DNA from: Priestia aryabhattai B8W22
Lineage (GTDB): Bacteria > Bacillota > Bacilli > Bacillales > Bacillaceae_H
Assembly: GCF_000956595.1 (NCBI RefSeq)
Contig: NZ_JYOO01000036.1
Location: 1 to 49,257, forward strand
Length of the DNA: 49,257 nucleotides
Direction: 5' to 3'
Below, in pieces: positions 29,454-41,756 of the stretch. A program made the translations under genes and the position numbers. Each line of letters starts with the position of its first letter. Position 1 is the stretch's first letter. The notes below the pieces were generated by a model, which was not told the origin of the DNA, searched no databases, and was given only the letters and a program-made list of their open reading frames with translations.

Positions 29454-29479
29454 GTACCCTTTTTAGAAGGCTGCTAAAC
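29454..29479 (-). promoter_or_regulatory. Sigma-B promoter of ctc
   Basis: GTTTAG (29474-29479), 14 bp, GGGTAC (29454-29459), against the sigma-B consensus GTTTAA and GGGTAT. ctc is the classical sigma-B target in B. subtilis. A further hairpin (29526-29547) without a T-run lies between this and the prs terminator. Confidence 0.78.
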
Positions 29480-29572
29480 ATAAAACTCGTTTCAATCAGC
29501 AATATATCTTTGCTCACCCCGTCCAAATCCCTTTAAAATCAGGGATTAGCACATTTAATTTTTTTCAAAAAA

Positions 29573-29598
29573 AACCTCTTTCCATTCGGAAAGAGGTT
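29573..29598 (-). terminator. prs terminator
   Basis: Perfect 11-bp stem AACCTCTTTCC with GAAT loop and T8 tail, 7 bp after the prs stop. Confidence 0.93.
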
Positions 29599-29605
29599 CT
29601 GTTTA

Positions 29606-30559
29606 TCAATCAAATAACGTACTAACTGATTGCTCTTCGTGAACACGAATAATCGCTTCACCAATTAACGGAGCTACTGAAAGTTCTGTTACTTTACCAA
29701 TTTTCTTATCTTCTGTTAAAGCAATAGAGTTTGTTACAGCTAGCTCTTTGATTGTAGAGTTTTGAATACGCTCAATCGCAGGGCCTGAAAGAACCGGGTG
29801 TGTACAACAAGCATATACTTCTTTTGCACCTGCTTCAATTAATGCACTTGCACCAATTGTAATTGTACCAGCTGTATCAATCATGTCATCAATCAAGATT
29901 GCTGTTTTTCCTTCCACTTGTCCAACAATGTTCATAACTTCTGCTACGTTTGGACGTGGGCGACGTTTGTCAATGATAGCGATCGGCGCTTTTAGACGTT
30001 CCGCTAAACGGCGAGCACGCGTTACGCCACCGTGGTCCGGAGATACAACAACAACGTCATCAAGGTTTTTACTCTTGAAGTATTCACCTAAAATTGGCAC
30101 ACCTACTAAATGGTCAATTGGAATATCGAAGAAACCTTGAATTTGAGGAGCATGTAAATCTAATGTGATAATACGAGTAGCTCCCGCTTTTTCAATGATA
30201 TTTGCTGCTAATTTGGCAGTGATTGGTTCACGTGCACGAGCTTTACGATCCTGACGAGCATAGCCATAGTAAGGCATAACGATGTTAATTGTTTTAGCTG
30301 ATGCACGTTTTAATGCATCAATCATAATTAATAATTCCATTAAGTGTTCGTTAACTGGAGCACTTGTTGATTGAATGATAAATACATCACAACCACGGAT
30401 ACTTTCTTCAATGTTAATTTGAATTTCACCGTCACTGAAACGATCAACCGAACATTTACCTAATTCCACACCAATTACTTTTGCGATCTCTTCAGCTAAA
30501 GCCTTGTTTGAATTTAGCGTAAATAACTTTAAATTTTCATCAGCATATACATTTGACAT
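29606..30559 (-). CDS. prs: Ribose-phosphate pyrophosphokinase
   Basis: Makes PRPP from ribose 5-phosphate and ATP, for purine, pyrimidine, His and Trp synthesis. Family signatures: [51 protein letters not shown] and the PRPP loop [11 protein letters not shown] (about 222-232). It has 317 residues, like B. subtilis. It is 18 bp downstream of glmU; the PRPP it makes also serves PurR and HprT encoded nearby. Confidence 0.98.
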   Translation of the reverse strand: MSNVYADENLKLFTLNSNKALAEEIAKVIGVELGKCSVDRFSDGEIQINIEESIRGCDVFIIQSTSAPVNEHLMELLIMIDALKRASAKTINIVMPYYGYARQDRKARAREPITAKLAANIIEKAGATRIITLDLHAPQIQGFFDIPIDHLVGVPILGEYFKSKNLDDVVVVSPDHGGVTRARRLAERLKAPIAIIDKRRPRPNVAEVMNIVGQVEGKTAILIDDMIDTAGTITIGASALIEAGAKEVYACCTHPVLSGPAIERIQNSTIKELAVTNSIALTEDKKIGKVTELSVAPLIGEAIIRVHEEQSVSTLFD

Positions 30560-30577
30560 TTTATTGTGAAACCTCCG

Positions 30578-31957
30578 TCAGGATTTTTTATTAATATCAA
30601 GCTTTTCAGCATAGTTTTCTTTATTTACTTGTTTTGCACGAGCAATTGATAATGCTTTTCCCGGCACATCATCCGTTACGGTTGAACCAGCTGCAACATA
30701 GGCGCCTTCGCCAATTGTTACAGGTGCAATTAAGTTTGAGTTACATCCTACGAATGCCCCATCTTCAATCTTTGTTAAAAATTTATTTTTCCCATCGTAG
30801 TTAACTGTAATAGATCCGCACCCTAAGTTTACACCTTTTCCGACCTCTGCGTCTCCAATATAACTTAAATGAGAAGCTTTGCTACCTTTGCCAAAAGATG
30901 CTTTTTTAATTTCTACAAAGTTTCCTACGCGCACTTCATCTCCAATTAATGATTGAGGACGAATATGTGCAAATGGGCCAATTGTGACTTCGTGACCAAT
31001 TTCACTATCGTGAGCAACAGAATGGCGAATAGAAGTATTATTACCTATTTTGCAGTCTTTAATTTCACTGTTAGGTCCTACTTCACAATTCTCTCCAATT
31101 ACAACTGTTCCTTGAATAACCGTACCAGGATAAATAACCGTATCTCTGCCAATGACAGCATCTGCTGAAATGTACGTGTTAGAAGGATCCACAATCGTCA
31201 CTCCATTTAACATATGCTGCTTGTTGATGCGCTTTTTCATTGTTTCTTCTGCTTGTGACAGAGCAAATCGATCATTAACGCCCAATGTTTCAGCAAAATC
31301 GGATGTTTGATATGCAGAAATAATTTGACCTTCATTTTTTAGAATTTCGATAACATCAGGTAAATAGTACTCTCCCTGAACATTATCATTTGAAACTTTT
31401 GAAAGTGTCTCAAATAATTTCTCATTATCAAAACAATACGTACCAGTATTAATTTCCTGTACAAGACGCTCTTGTTCTGTGGCATCTTTATGCTCAACAA
31501 TCTTTTCAACAGAGCCTTGTTCATTTCGAATGATGCGTCCATATCCTGTTGGATCTTCTGCATGAGCCGTTAAAATAGTTGCCATTGCATTTGTTGCTTC
31601 ATGATGCTTTAATAAAGATTCAATTGTTTCAGCTGTAATAAGCGGAGTATCTCCACATACAACAATTGTCGTACCTTTTTCATGTGCAAGTAAAGATTCT
31701 GCTTGCATTACTGCATGAGCTGTTCCTAACTGCTCTTCTTGTAAAGCAAATAAGCTTTTATCTCCAACATGTGATTTCACTTTTTCGGCACCGTGACCTA
31801 CAACTGTAATTAAATTTGTTAAATCTAAGCGTGATAACTGATCAATTACGTGTTGCACCATCGGTTTGCCACACACAGGGTGTAACACTTTATATAAAGA
31901 TGACTTCATACGTGTACCCTGACCAGCTGCCAATATGACTGCATATCTTTTTGACAT
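30578..31957 (-). CDS. glmU: Bifunctional GlmU (acetyltransferase/uridylyltransferase)
   Basis: Makes UDP-GlcNAc from glucosamine 1-phosphate for cell wall synthesis. The N-terminal uridylyltransferase has [11 protein letters not shown] (about 8-18) and VCGDTPLI. The C-terminal half (from about 250) is a left-handed beta-helix of hexapeptide repeats with the acetyltransferase site near [11 protein letters not shown] and [10 protein letters not shown]. The 459 residues match the family. First gene of glmU-prs. Confidence 0.97.
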   Translation of the reverse strand: MSKRYAVILAAGQGTRMKSSLYKVLHPVCGKPMVQHVIDQLSRLDLTNLITVVGHGAEKVKSHVGDKSLFALQEEQLGTAHAVMQAESLLAHEKGTTIVVCGDTPLITAETIESLLKHHEATNAMATILTAHAEDPTGYGRIIRNEQGSVEKIVEHKDATEQERLVQEINTGTYCFDNEKLFETLSKVSNDNVQGEYYLPDVIEILKNEGQIISAYQTSDFAETLGVNDRFALSQAEETMKKRINKQHMLNGVTIVDPSNTYISADAVIGRDTVIYPGTVIQGTVVIGENCEVGPNSEIKDCKIGNNTSIRHSVAHDSEIGHEVTIGPFAHIRPQSLIGDEVRVGNFVEIKKASFGKGSKASHLSYIGDAEVGKGVNLGCGSITVNYDGKNKFLTKIEDGAFVGCNSNLIAPVTIGEGAYVAAGSTVTDDVPGKALSIARAKQVNKENYAEKLDINKKS

Positions 31958-31995
31958 AACAGGCCTCCAATTTTACCTTTTTATCCATTAAGAAT

Positions 31996-32022
31996 ATTAT
32001 ATCAAAAATGACAGCATTTCAA
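31996..32022 (-). promoter_or_regulatory. Candidate promoter of glmU
   Basis: TATAAT (31996-32001) is perfect; the best -35, TTGAAA (32017-32022), has a short 15-bp spacer. It is about 40 bp before the glmU start and downstream of the spoVG terminator. Confidence 0.5.
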
Positions 32023-32111
32023 GGAATCATTTATAAGTCATGAATTTTATTTTTTGGTAATGCTAAAGTTTTACAAAGGTGTGAAATTATATAAGTGGTA
32101 ATCAAAAAGAA

Positions 32112-32135
32112 AAGAGCCTACTTTTCAGTAGACTC
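32112..32135 (-). terminator. spoVG terminator
   Basis: AAGAGTCTACT and AGTAGGCTCTT pair with one G-T, followed by TTCTTTTTG, 17 bp after the spoVG stop. Confidence 0.75.
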
Positions 32136-32151
32136 TTAATGTATCATATGT

Positions 32152-32442
32152 TTACGAAGCACCCGCTTCTTCGAATTCAACTTCTACCTCACCTAAACGA
32201 TGATATTCTGCTAAAACAGCATCTTGAATCTTTCCGCGAGTATTTGAATTGATTGGATGTGCAATATCACGGAACTCACCATCCGGTGTACGTTTACTTG
32301 GCATGGCTACAAATAAGCCATTATTACCATCAATCACACGAATATCATGAACAACAAATTCACCATCTAATGTGATTGAAGCAATCGCTCTCATACGTCC
32401 TTCAGTGTTCACGCGGCGTAATCTTACGTCAGTTACTTCCAT
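32152..32442 (-). CDS. spoVG: SpoVG regulatory protein
   Basis: Small RNA/DNA-binding regulator, first described in sporulation and septation control. The product has 96 residues: [48 protein letters not shown]. The start is MEVTDV (32442), preceded by AGGTGG; a GTG four codons earlier lies inside that site. A sigma-H promoter lies upstream, as in B. subtilis. Confidence 0.97.
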   Translation of the reverse strand: MEVTDVRLRRVNTEGRMRAIASITLDGEFVVHDIRVIDGNNGLFVAMPSKRTPDGEFRDIAHPINSNTRGKIQDAVLAEYHRLGEVEVEFEEAGAS

Positions 32443-32483
32443 CTTGTTCACCACCTTTTTCTATGCGAAGCTTTACATACTTA

Positions 32484-32510
32484 ATTCCACAGAATTTTGT
32501 GTTTTCCTGC
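32484..32510 (-). promoter_or_regulatory. Sigma-H promoter of spoVG
   Basis: GCAGGAAAA (-35 type, AGGA at 32505-32508) and GTGGAATTA (-10 type, GAAT at 32484-32487) with 17 bp between AGGA and GAAT. This resembles the well known B. subtilis spoVG promoter. An AT-rich tract lies upstream (32511-32590). Confidence 0.75.
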
Positions 32511-32597
32511 TATTCAGAAAAAATTTTTAGAAAATTTTCGCAAAAAAAGTGAACAATTGGAAGTTACTTGCTTTTTGTTAGAAATTTGTTAATTTAA

Positions 32598-32975
32598 TTA
32601 CCCTTTAACAAGCGCAATAACTTCAATTTCAACAAGTACATCTTTAGGTAGTCTCGCTACTTCTACACATGAACGTGCCGGCTTATGGTCGCCGAAGTAG
32701 TCACCATAGACTTCATTTAACGCTGTGAAGTCGTTCATATCTTTAATGAACACGGTTGCCTTTACAACTGTATTTAGAGAAGCTCCAGCTTCTTCAAGAA
32801 CTGCTTTTAGATTTTCAAATACTTGAGTAGCTTGTACTTGAACATCGCCTTCGACCAACGTACCATCTGGACGAAGTGGAATTTGACCTGAACTGTAAAA
32901 CAAGTTATTCACAACAATTCCCTGTGAATATGGACCAATAGCTTGCGGTGCATTTTTTGTTTGAACCTGTAACAT
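32598..32975 (-). CDS. ridA: RidA-family reactive enamine/imine deaminase (YabJ)
   Basis: Hydrolyses reactive enamine/imine intermediates from PLP enzymes. The 125-residue product has the family signature [10 protein letters not shown] at the N-terminus, FYSSGQIPL, and the active-site Arg in [23 protein letters not shown]. subtilis YabJ lies next to purR and affects purine regulation; here it is 21 bp downstream of purR. Confidence 0.95.
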   Translation of the reverse strand: MLQVQTKNAPQAIGPYSQGIVVNNLFYSSGQIPLRPDGTLVEGDVQVQATQVFENLKAVLEEAGASLNTVVKATVFIKDMNDFTALNEVYGDYFGDHKPARSCVEVARLPKDVLVEIEVIALVKG

Positions 32976-32996
32976 ATGTTCCTCTCCCTTACTTGA

Positions 32997-33818
32997 TCAA
33001 ATATATTTTAAGTAATTGCCTTCCTGTACACGAATTTGTTTATCTTTAATATTTACATCTGTTAATTGTACAAGAGACACATACTCATCCACTAAACGTT
33101 CTTCAATATCTTCTGATTCTACTAAAACTCCAATACCAGCAACAGTTGCATCGAACTCTTCAAGCAAACTAACCATTCCATTTACAGTGCCGCCAGCTTT
33201 CATGAAATCATCAATGATGAGTACATTTGACCCCACCGCTAAACTTCTTTTAGCTAACAGCATCGTTTGAATGCGCTTAGATGAACCTGACACGTAGTTA
33301 ATACTAACGGTCGATCCTTCAGTTACTTTACTGTCTCTGCGCACAATAACAACGGGCACGTCTAAATACTGAGCAACCGCATACGCAATAGGAATACCTT
33401 TTGTTGCTACAGTCATCACAACATCGATTTTGCGGTTAGCAAAAAGCGATGCATACAAGCGACCGATTTTATTCACAACGCGAGGGTTCCCTAAAATATC
33501 AGTTAAATATAAATATCCACCTGGCAATAAACGCTCAGGTTTTTCAATCAACCCACATAATTCTTGAACAAGCTGACCGGCTTCTTCATTCGTCATCTTT
33601 GGAATGAATTTAACTCCGCCGGCAGCCCCTGGTAGCGTAACCAAGGTTCCGATACCCTGCTGTTCAAAAGTTTGTTTAATAATCGCCATATCTTCGCTAA
33701 TAGATGATTTTGCGGAATCATATTTATCTGCAAAATACGTAAGAGGGATAAGGCGCTGAGGGTTTTGAATGAAATAGTTGGTCATATCAATTAATCGTCC
33801 ACTACGTCGAAACTTCAT
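32997..33818 (-). CDS. purR: Purine operon repressor PurR
   Basis: Repressor of purine genes in Firmicutes that senses PRPP. An N-terminal winged helix (about 1-72) is fused to a PRT fold (about 75-273) with the PRPP loop VLIIDDFMKAGGT (199-211). The 273 residues end shortly after NYLKYI, about a dozen earlier than B. subtilis PurR (285), which has an extra tail. Paired PurBox-like sites precede it. It follows ispE by 56 bp. Confidence 0.96.
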   Translation of the reverse strand: MKFRRSGRLIDMTNYFIQNPQRLIPLTYFADKYDSAKSSISEDMAIIKQTFEQQGIGTLVTLPGAAGGVKFIPKMTNEEAGQLVQELCGLIEKPERLLPGGYLYLTDILGNPRVVNKIGRLYASLFANRKIDVVMTVATKGIPIAYAVAQYLDVPVVIVRRDSKVTEGSTVSINYVSGSSKRIQTMLLAKRSLAVGSNVLIIDDFMKAGGTVNGMVSLLEEFDATVAGIGVLVESEDIEERLVDEYVSLVQLTDVNIKDKQIRVQEGNYLKYI

Positions 33819-33831
33819 AACATCCTCCTGA

Positions 33832-33876
33832 AAATCCGAATATTGTAATGTAAATATAACATTAACATACGGATTT
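33832..33876. promoter_or_regulatory. Paired PurBox-like operator before purR
   Basis: AAATCCGAATATT (33832-33844, plus strand) matches the PurBox AWWWCCGAACWWT at 12 of 13 positions. An oppositely oriented, weaker copy reads AAATCCGTATGTT on the minus strand (33864-33876). Spacing is 19 bp. The pair fits the inverted arrangement of PurR operators and overlaps the purR upstream region and ispE stop. Confidence 0.65.
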
Positions 33877-34744
33877 ATTCAAGCGTTATTCGTTCACCTA
33901 GTAACCTAACTGCATAAACTTTATCACAAAAGCCACGTAATCCATTATAAATGCGATGCATACGTGAATCATGCTGTACAAGTCCAAATACAGTCGGCCC
34001 ACTGCCGCTCATGAGTACAGCATCGGCGCCAAAACGCTTTATTTGTTCTTTAATGAGAGCTACTTCCGGATGCATTTTCAGCGTTACTGCTTCCAATACA
34101 TTTCCGACAAGGCTACACATTTGATCATAATTTCCTGATTGTATGGCGTGAACCATCTCATCTACTTTAGGATGATCCATCTCCTCAATTTTTAAGTTGC
34201 GATATACATCTGCTGTAGAAACACCTATTTCAGGCTTAGCCAAAATCACCCAGCAGCTTGGAGGTGCCTCAATATGCTCTACAATCTCTCCGCGCCCTGT
34301 AGCAAGAGCTGTCCCTCCGTACACGCAAAAAGATACGTCAGAGCCAATCTCAGCCCCTATTTCTGCAAGTGTGTCTAATGATAAGCCTAATTCCCATAAC
34401 GTATTTAAACCGCGTAATGTAGCAGCCGCGTCACTGCTGCCTCCAGCTAATCCAGCAGCTACTGGAATATGTTTATCAATTAATATATTTACACCTTTTG
34501 AAATGTTATAACGTCGCTTCAAAATCTGCGCTGCCTGATAAGCGAGATTTCGCTGGTCATCTGGAACAAAGCGATTATGAGAATAAATAACAATTCGTCC
34601 ATCTTCACGATCAGAAAGTTCAATTCTGTCCGCTAAATCAATTGTTGTCATAATCATCTTAACTTCATGGTAACCATCTGGGCGTTTATGTAACACATCA
34701 AGTGACAAATTTATTTTAGCCGGTGCTTTCACCATTAATTTCAA
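33875..34744 (-). CDS. ispE: 4-diphosphocytidyl-2-C-methyl-D-erythritol kinase
   Basis: GHMP kinase of the MEP pathway to isoprenoids. Signatures: [14 protein letters not shown] at the N-terminus, the GHMP loop [20 protein letters not shown] (about 94-113) and [10 protein letters not shown] near the C-terminus. The 289 residues match B. subtilis. It lies downstream of sspF with a terminator between. Confidence 0.96.
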   Translation of the reverse strand: MKLMVKAPAKINLSLDVLHKRPDGYHEVKMIMTTIDLADRIELSDREDGRIVIYSHNRFVPDDQRNLAYQAAQILKRRYNISKGVNILIDKHIPVAAGLAGGSSDAAATLRGLNTLWELGLSLDTLAEIGAEIGSDVSFCVYGGTALATGRGEIVEHIEAPPSCWVILAKPEIGVSTADVYRNLKIEEMDHPKVDEMVHAIQSGNYDQMCSLVGNVLEAVTLKMHPEVALIKEQIKRFGADAVLMSGSGPTVFGLVQHDSRMHRIYNGLRGFCDKVYAVRLLGERITLE

Positions 34745-34866
34745 CTTACTTCACCTACTTCATCTTATCGAGTTTAACGCTATTTTATCATAAAATGAAC
34801 AAGATATAGCTGTTCATTTAAACATCTTTGTTTAATCCTCTGTTTTATCTTTCATTTTGGGACAAA

Positions 34867-34896
34867 AAAACCGAAGCGGTTATACACTTCGGTTTT
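34867..34896 (-). terminator. sspF terminator
   Basis: AAAACCGAAG and its complement around a 10-nt loop, followed by T7 on the minus strand. The rest of the ispE-sspF gap shows no gene. Confidence 0.82.
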
Positions 34897-34942
34897 CCTC
34901 ATTTCACTTTAAATAATCGTATAAGCAGTGGTTTTCACTATG

Positions 34943-35113
34943 CTATTGCTTTAGCTGCTGCTGTGCAAGCTCTACAGCTCGCTTCACCATATTACCTGCG
35001 TCTTTTGCCCGAATAGCGCCCCAGCCTTCTGCTTGTACAGTATCGTAAAAACCAAGTTCTTTAGCCAGTTCTTCTTTCAGCTTCGATGACATAATCCCTC
35101 TACGCCTTGACAT
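34943..35113 (-). CDS. sspF: Small acid-soluble spore protein SspF (alpha/beta type)
   Basis: 56-residue DNA-binding spore protein that protects forespore DNA. The sequence reads [20 protein letters not shown] and continues with [26 protein letters not shown], matching B. subtilis SspF and alpha/beta SASP features. The start has a GGAG site upstream. The gene is below the usual ORF size cut-off and easily missed. It lies between veg and ispE as in B. subtilis. Confidence 0.95.
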   Translation of the reverse strand: MSRRRGIMSSKLKEELAKELGFYDTVQAEGWGAIRAKDAGNMVKRAVELAQQQLKQ

Positions 35114-35198
35114 TGCACATGGCTCCTTTACGTATAAAATGAAATTTCAACCTGAATCTCCTCGCTCACTTCCATAAGAAACGCGAGGACGATATGTA

Positions 35199-35205
35199 TA
35201 GTATG
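35199..35205 (-). promoter_or_regulatory. Candidate sigma-G -10 of sspF
   Basis: CATACTA on the minus strand equals the sigma-G -10 consensus, about 85 bp before sspF. The matching -35 at 17-18 bp is poor (ATTATAT region), so this is tentative. Confidence 0.4.
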
Positions 35206-35251
35206 TATAAAAAATAATGTATATATAATTTGAAAAAAAGACCAATAAAAA

Positions 35252-35275
35252 AGCAGTAAACCAATGTCCACTGCT
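35252..35275 (-). terminator. veg terminator
   Basis: AGCAGT and ACTGCT stem with a 12-nt loop followed by T6, about 33 bp after the veg stop. Confidence 0.7.
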
Positions 35276-35307
35276 CATCACCACTTGCTATATTGCCTAT
35301 GTCATTC

Positions 35308-35541
35308 TTAGAAAAATTTTAGTTGCACTGTTTCCGTTAACACATCTGCGTAACTATACGAAACGCGCTCCAAAGAGTTTTCCTCTTGATCTAATTCAAC
35401 GATAAAAACAGATGGGTACGTTTCTGTTAATACACCTGAACGTTCTACTGTTTTTCTACGACCACCGTTTGCTTTTAAAGTTAATCGTTGGCCTAGGTGC
35501 AAATCCAGCGCTTGCTTAATATCAGACAAAGTTTTCGCCAT
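35308..35541 (-). CDS. veg: Veg protein
   Basis: 77-residue product of the strongly transcribed vegetative gene veg; in B. subtilis it affects biofilm gene expression. The sequence [20 protein letters not shown] and [16 protein letters not shown] fits. The start is MAKTLSDI (35541), preceded by GAGGTGG; an upstream in-frame reading covers the promoters and is not real. Two strong tandem promoters precede it. Confidence 0.94.
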   Translation of the reverse strand: MAKTLSDIKQALDLHLGQRLTLKANGGRRKTVERSGVLTETYPSVFIVELDQEENSLERVSYSYADVLTETVQLKFF

Positions 35542-35563
35542 ATTGGTCCACCTCACTATGTAT

Positions 35564-35592
35564 AGTATAACACATGTTAGAAAAATAGTCAA
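35564..35592 (-). promoter_or_regulatory. veg promoter, proximal
   Basis: TTGACT (35587-35592), 17 bp, TATACT (35564-35569), just before the veg ribosome site. Confidence 0.78.
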
Positions 35593-35601
35593 AAACATAA
35601 A

Positions 35602-35631
35602 ATTATAACAATCTATCTCTAATTGTGTCAA
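35602..35631 (-). promoter_or_regulatory. veg promoter, distal
   Basis: Perfect TTGACA (35626-35631) and perfect TATAAT (35602-35607) with 18 bp between. Tandem strong promoters are known for B. subtilis veg. The rest of the 273-bp gap to yabG holds these and the yabG terminator. Confidence 0.78.
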
Positions 35632-35757
35632 TAAATAATTTTCAACATGAATCTACATTTCGCTGTTAGTATGCTCGTTTTTCAACGAAATATGTATATC
35701 TTTAGCAAATATTGAAAATGATTTTGTGTAATTAAGCGTATACTTTGGGTTCATACG

Positions 35758-35811
35758 AAAAAACAACTGGTTGCACATCATGCGTGTACATGCTGTAACC
35801 AGTTGTTTTTA
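35758..35811 (-). terminator. yabG terminator
   Basis: Long stem: AAAAACAACTGGTT near 35760 pairs with AACCAGTTGTTTTT near 35800 around an extended loop, with T-rich flank. It follows the yabG stop by 4 bp. Confidence 0.85.
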
Positions 35812-35814
35812 TTT

Positions 35815-36687
35815 CTACTCATCGCTTTCATAAGGCATGCCCGTGCGAAGCAGCCCTTTTGTTTCTACTCCTCCTAAACCTTTAGCACCCGTTAATGTAT
35901 TACGTAAGACGTCCCATACGTTAATACGATCCGTGAAAGGAGTAAAACTTAGTTTTGCTACTACATACACAGGGTCAAGCGCATGAATATTTACACGCGA
36001 AGGTGAACTAGCAAAGTTTGCTCCAGCTTGAATCAATAATTCAAAATGCGATTGACAGGCACCTGCAAAAATCACCAGCTGATCTAAATTACCAACTCTT
36101 TTTCTTGCTTCTTGGACTGTTTGAATATAGTGCTTGGAATGTCTATAAGCAAGGAGATCATCTTTATTTCCTTTTCCTTTAGAATAGGCATCATGCCCTG
36201 TCAGCACCAGAATATCGGGTCTTACATCCTCAATTAGCTTTCCAACTTTCTCCGGCATTTCTGACTCTACGCAATGAACACCATAAACAGGAACACCAAT
36301 TTTTTCGTAAACTAACAAACATTTACGTAAATAATTAGGGTCTCCGTCTACGTGCAGGACCTTTCCTGGAATTTGAAATAAGCGATGTGAATGGCTGTAT
36401 CCATTTGTCATGCTATATTCAGTTTTCTCTCGAACGAGCCGATAATCCTGTTGAATAAGCTCCAAGGATCTTTCTAAAAGTTCTTCTTCTTGTTTTTTTC
36501 TTTGATCCTGTTCTTTAGCATCCACAACCTCTAGATCTGTACAAGGAGCGTCGGCAATCAACCGAACGTCTTCTCCTATTAAAGTCGCATATTTCCCCGC
36601 TTCGCTGTCATTAATAGCTATAACACGAAAAAGCAAATCTCTTTGATAAGAAGGTCGTGTAACTATATCACCAATTTTGATGTTCAT
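35815..36687 (-). CDS. yabG: Sporulation protease YabG
   Basis: Mother-cell protease that processes spore coat proteins in B. subtilis. The product has 290 residues from MNIKIGDIVTRPSYQRD (36687), the same length as B. subtilis YabG. HVDGDPNYLRKCL, VLTGHDAYSKG and FAGACQSHFE are conserved family segments and likely hold catalytic residues. A GTG three codons earlier overlaps the GGAG ribosome site. A sigma-K promoter precedes it. Confidence 0.94.
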   Translation of the reverse strand: MNIKIGDIVTRPSYQRDLLFRVIAINDSEAGKYATLIGEDVRLIADAPCTDLEVVDAKEQDQRKKQEEELLERSLELIQQDYRLVREKTEYSMTNGYSHSHRLFQIPGKVLHVDGDPNYLRKCLLVYEKIGVPVYGVHCVESEMPEKVGKLIEDVRPDILVLTGHDAYSKGKGNKDDLLAYRHSKHYIQTVQEARKRVGNLDQLVIFAGACQSHFELLIQAGANFASSPSRVNIHALDPVYVVAKLSFTPFTDRINVWDVLRNTLTGAKGLGGVETKGLLRTGMPYESDE

Positions 36688-36731
36688 ATGCTTCACTCCG
36701 TCTTTGCTACTTCAAAAATAAATTCTCTTCA

Positions 36732-36759
36732 TAGCCTATGACTTCATGATAAAAATGTG
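36732..36759 (-). promoter_or_regulatory. Sigma-K promoter of yabG
   Basis: CAC (36757-36759), 16 bp, CATAGGCTA (36732-36740), against the sigma-K form AC-N16-CATANNNTA. yabG is sigma-K dependent in B. subtilis. Confidence 0.62.
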
Positions 36760-36764
36760 ATGAT

Positions 36765-38200
<1,436 letters not shown>

Positions 38201-38350
38201 TTCTTCCTCCAAAACATTCAGTTTTGTTCATTTGCTTTTCAGTAAAAATGAAATGCTCGTCACTCACATCATTTTTCTTCTATGAAATCAACGTTTTATC
38301 TTATTATCAACTAAATTAAAAAGCACTATCTGTTATTTTAACTGAAAAAG

Positions 38351-38374
38351 GCAGAGGATAACATTCTCCTCTGC
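38351..38374 (-). terminator. tatD terminator
   Basis: GCAGAGGA, 8-nt loop, TCCTCTGC and CTTTTTC on the minus strand. The rest of the 222-bp gap before rnmV shows no gene; a promoter for rnmV is presumed but not clear. Confidence 0.8.
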
Positions 38375-38422
38375 GCCTATCTTTACTTTAACACGAAAAT
38401 GATTGTTATATGAGAAAAAGTT

Positions 38423-39193
38423 TTAATCATTAATGCCAAATAGCTTTTTGGCGTTAGCTGTTGTAATATCAGCCAATTCTTCATACGTTATCCCTTTTAA
38501 CTCTGCAATTTGCTCCGCTACGTATGACACATAACCAGGTTCATTGCGCTTGCCGCGGAATGGATGAGGAGTTAGATAAGGACAGTCTGTTTCAATTAAT
38601 AGTTTATCTAAAGGAAGTTCTGCAGCAACTTCTTTTGGTTTTTTTGCATTTTTAAATGTAACAGGTCCACCAAAAGAAATATACATATTCATATCCATAC
38701 ACTGCTTCGCTACTTCAATACTGCCCGTGAAGCAATGCATAATCCCGCCTACTTCTTCTACATGCTCTTCTTTTAAAATTGTTACTACGTCTTCCGTTGC
38801 ATCACGATTATGAATAATGATAGGTAAATTCACTTTGCGCGCTAAGCGAATTTGACGGCGAAATACGTCCTTTTGAACCTCTTTAGGTGATTTATCCCAA
38901 TGATAGTCTAATCCCATCTCTCCTAAAGCCACAACTTTCGGATGCTGAGCTAACTCTTCAATCCAAGCTAAGTGCTCATCCGTCATATCAATTGCATCTA
39001 CTGGATGCCATCCTACACTAGCATAGATAAATTCGTACGTTTCAGCTATTTGAATAGCTTTTTTAATGGTAGGTTCATCAAATCCAACAACCACCATGTT
39101 TTGAACACCTTTTTCTAACGCGCGATTAATTACTTCTTGCAAATCATCTTCATACTGTTCTGCGTTTAAATGAACATGTGTATCAAACAACAT
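38423..39193 (-). CDS. tatD: TatD-family metal-dependent deoxyribonuclease
   Basis: TIM-barrel hydrolase (YabD in B. subtilis). Metal ligands: DTHVHL at the N-terminus, ALGEMGLDYHWD, IIHNRDATED, GGIMHCFTG and IETDCPYLTP. The 256 residues are typical. It is downstream of metS, with a parS site in the gap. Confidence 0.95.
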   Translation of the reverse strand: MLFDTHVHLNAEQYEDDLQEVINRALEKGVQNMVVVGFDEPTIKKAIQIAETYEFIYASVGWHPVDAIDMTDEHLAWIEELAQHPKVVALGEMGLDYHWDKSPKEVQKDVFRRQIRLARKVNLPIIIHNRDATEDVVTILKEEHVEEVGGIMHCFTGSIEVAKQCMDMNMYISFGGPVTFKNAKKPKEVAAELPLDKLLIETDCPYLTPHPFRGKRNEPGYVSYVAEQIAELKGITYEELADITTANAKKLFGIND

Positions 39194-39214
39194 CTAATCG
39201 ATCCTTTCCATGAA

Positions 39215-39257
39215 TAAAAGGGGGTCCTCGCATGTTACACGTGAAACACCCCTTTTA
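39215..39257. repeat. Inverted repeat enclosing parS
   Basis: TAAAAGGGG (39215-39223) and CCCCTTTTA (39249-39257) form a perfect 9-bp stem whose 25-nt interior contains the parS site. In metS transcripts it may act as a weak terminator: the 3' arm ends in UUUUAUU. Confidence 0.7.
39233..39248. other. parS site (Spo0J/ParB binding)
   Basis: TGTTACACGTGAAACA matches the B. subtilis parS consensus TGTTNCACGTGAAACA at every position. It is 72 bp space between tatD and metS. parS sites cluster near oriC and nucleate Spo0J spreading and SMC loading. Its location agrees with an origin-proximal segment. Confidence 0.95.
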
Positions 39258-39264
39258 CCTATAC

Positions 39265-41271
<2,007 letters not shown>

Positions 41272-41331
41272 TCAACATTTTGATTTATATGGATGTAATC
41301 ATATAAACCCTGTCTTCTTATTCTACTATCT

Positions 41332-41359
41332 ATCATACTATTTTACATGATAATTTCAA
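41332..41359 (-). promoter_or_regulatory. Promoter of metS
   Basis: TTGAAA (41354-41359), 16 bp, TATGAT (41332-41337), about 85 bp before metS. Confidence 0.6.
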
Positions 41360-41508
41360 AACATTCTCTTCCTATATACATGGGAATATGACGGATTCAC
41401 TTCATTTTTAAATAATCGTTATTTTTCCAAAAAATAATCCTGTTAATTGTATCAGCTTCGCCCTATTTTTATATAAAATATACCCCCATTCAAAAAGTCA
41501 CTTTGATA

Positions 41509-41548
41509 AAAACGACAAATAGGTCTAATTTTGTCGTTTTATGTCGAA
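41509..41548. promoter_or_regulatory. Inverted repeat and Spo0A-like boxes upstream of abrB
   Basis: AAAACGACAAA (41509-41519) and its complement (41530-41540) flank 10 nt; TGTCGAA follows at 41542-41548. The TGTCG cores at 41532 and 41542 are 10 bp apart, one helical turn. The 571-bp metS-abrB gap holds the metS promoter, this cluster, a TTGACT near 41633 without a good -10, and the abrB promoter with its Spo0A boxes. Confidence 0.45.
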
Positions 41549-41712
41549 ATATATTTACCCTATCTTCAAAATAGTTAATATCAAGCTATTTAGGGAATTA
41601 ATCTTTTTTCCAACGAAACCCCTTGTCATCCCTTGACTGACGGTCACAATTAGCTTGTAAACAAGTCTCGAAAAAATTTTTTCCCAGCTACATTTTTTTA
41701 CATATAAAATGA

Positions 41713-41741
41713 TTGACTAGTTTTGGAAACGCTGGTATTAT
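41713..41741 (+). promoter_or_regulatory. abrB promoter
   Basis: TTGACT (41713-41718), 17 bp, TATTAT (41736-41741). Spo0A boxes lie just downstream, as in the repressed abrB promoter of B. subtilis. Confidence 0.8.
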
Positions 41742-41756
41742 GAAAGTACGTTGAAA

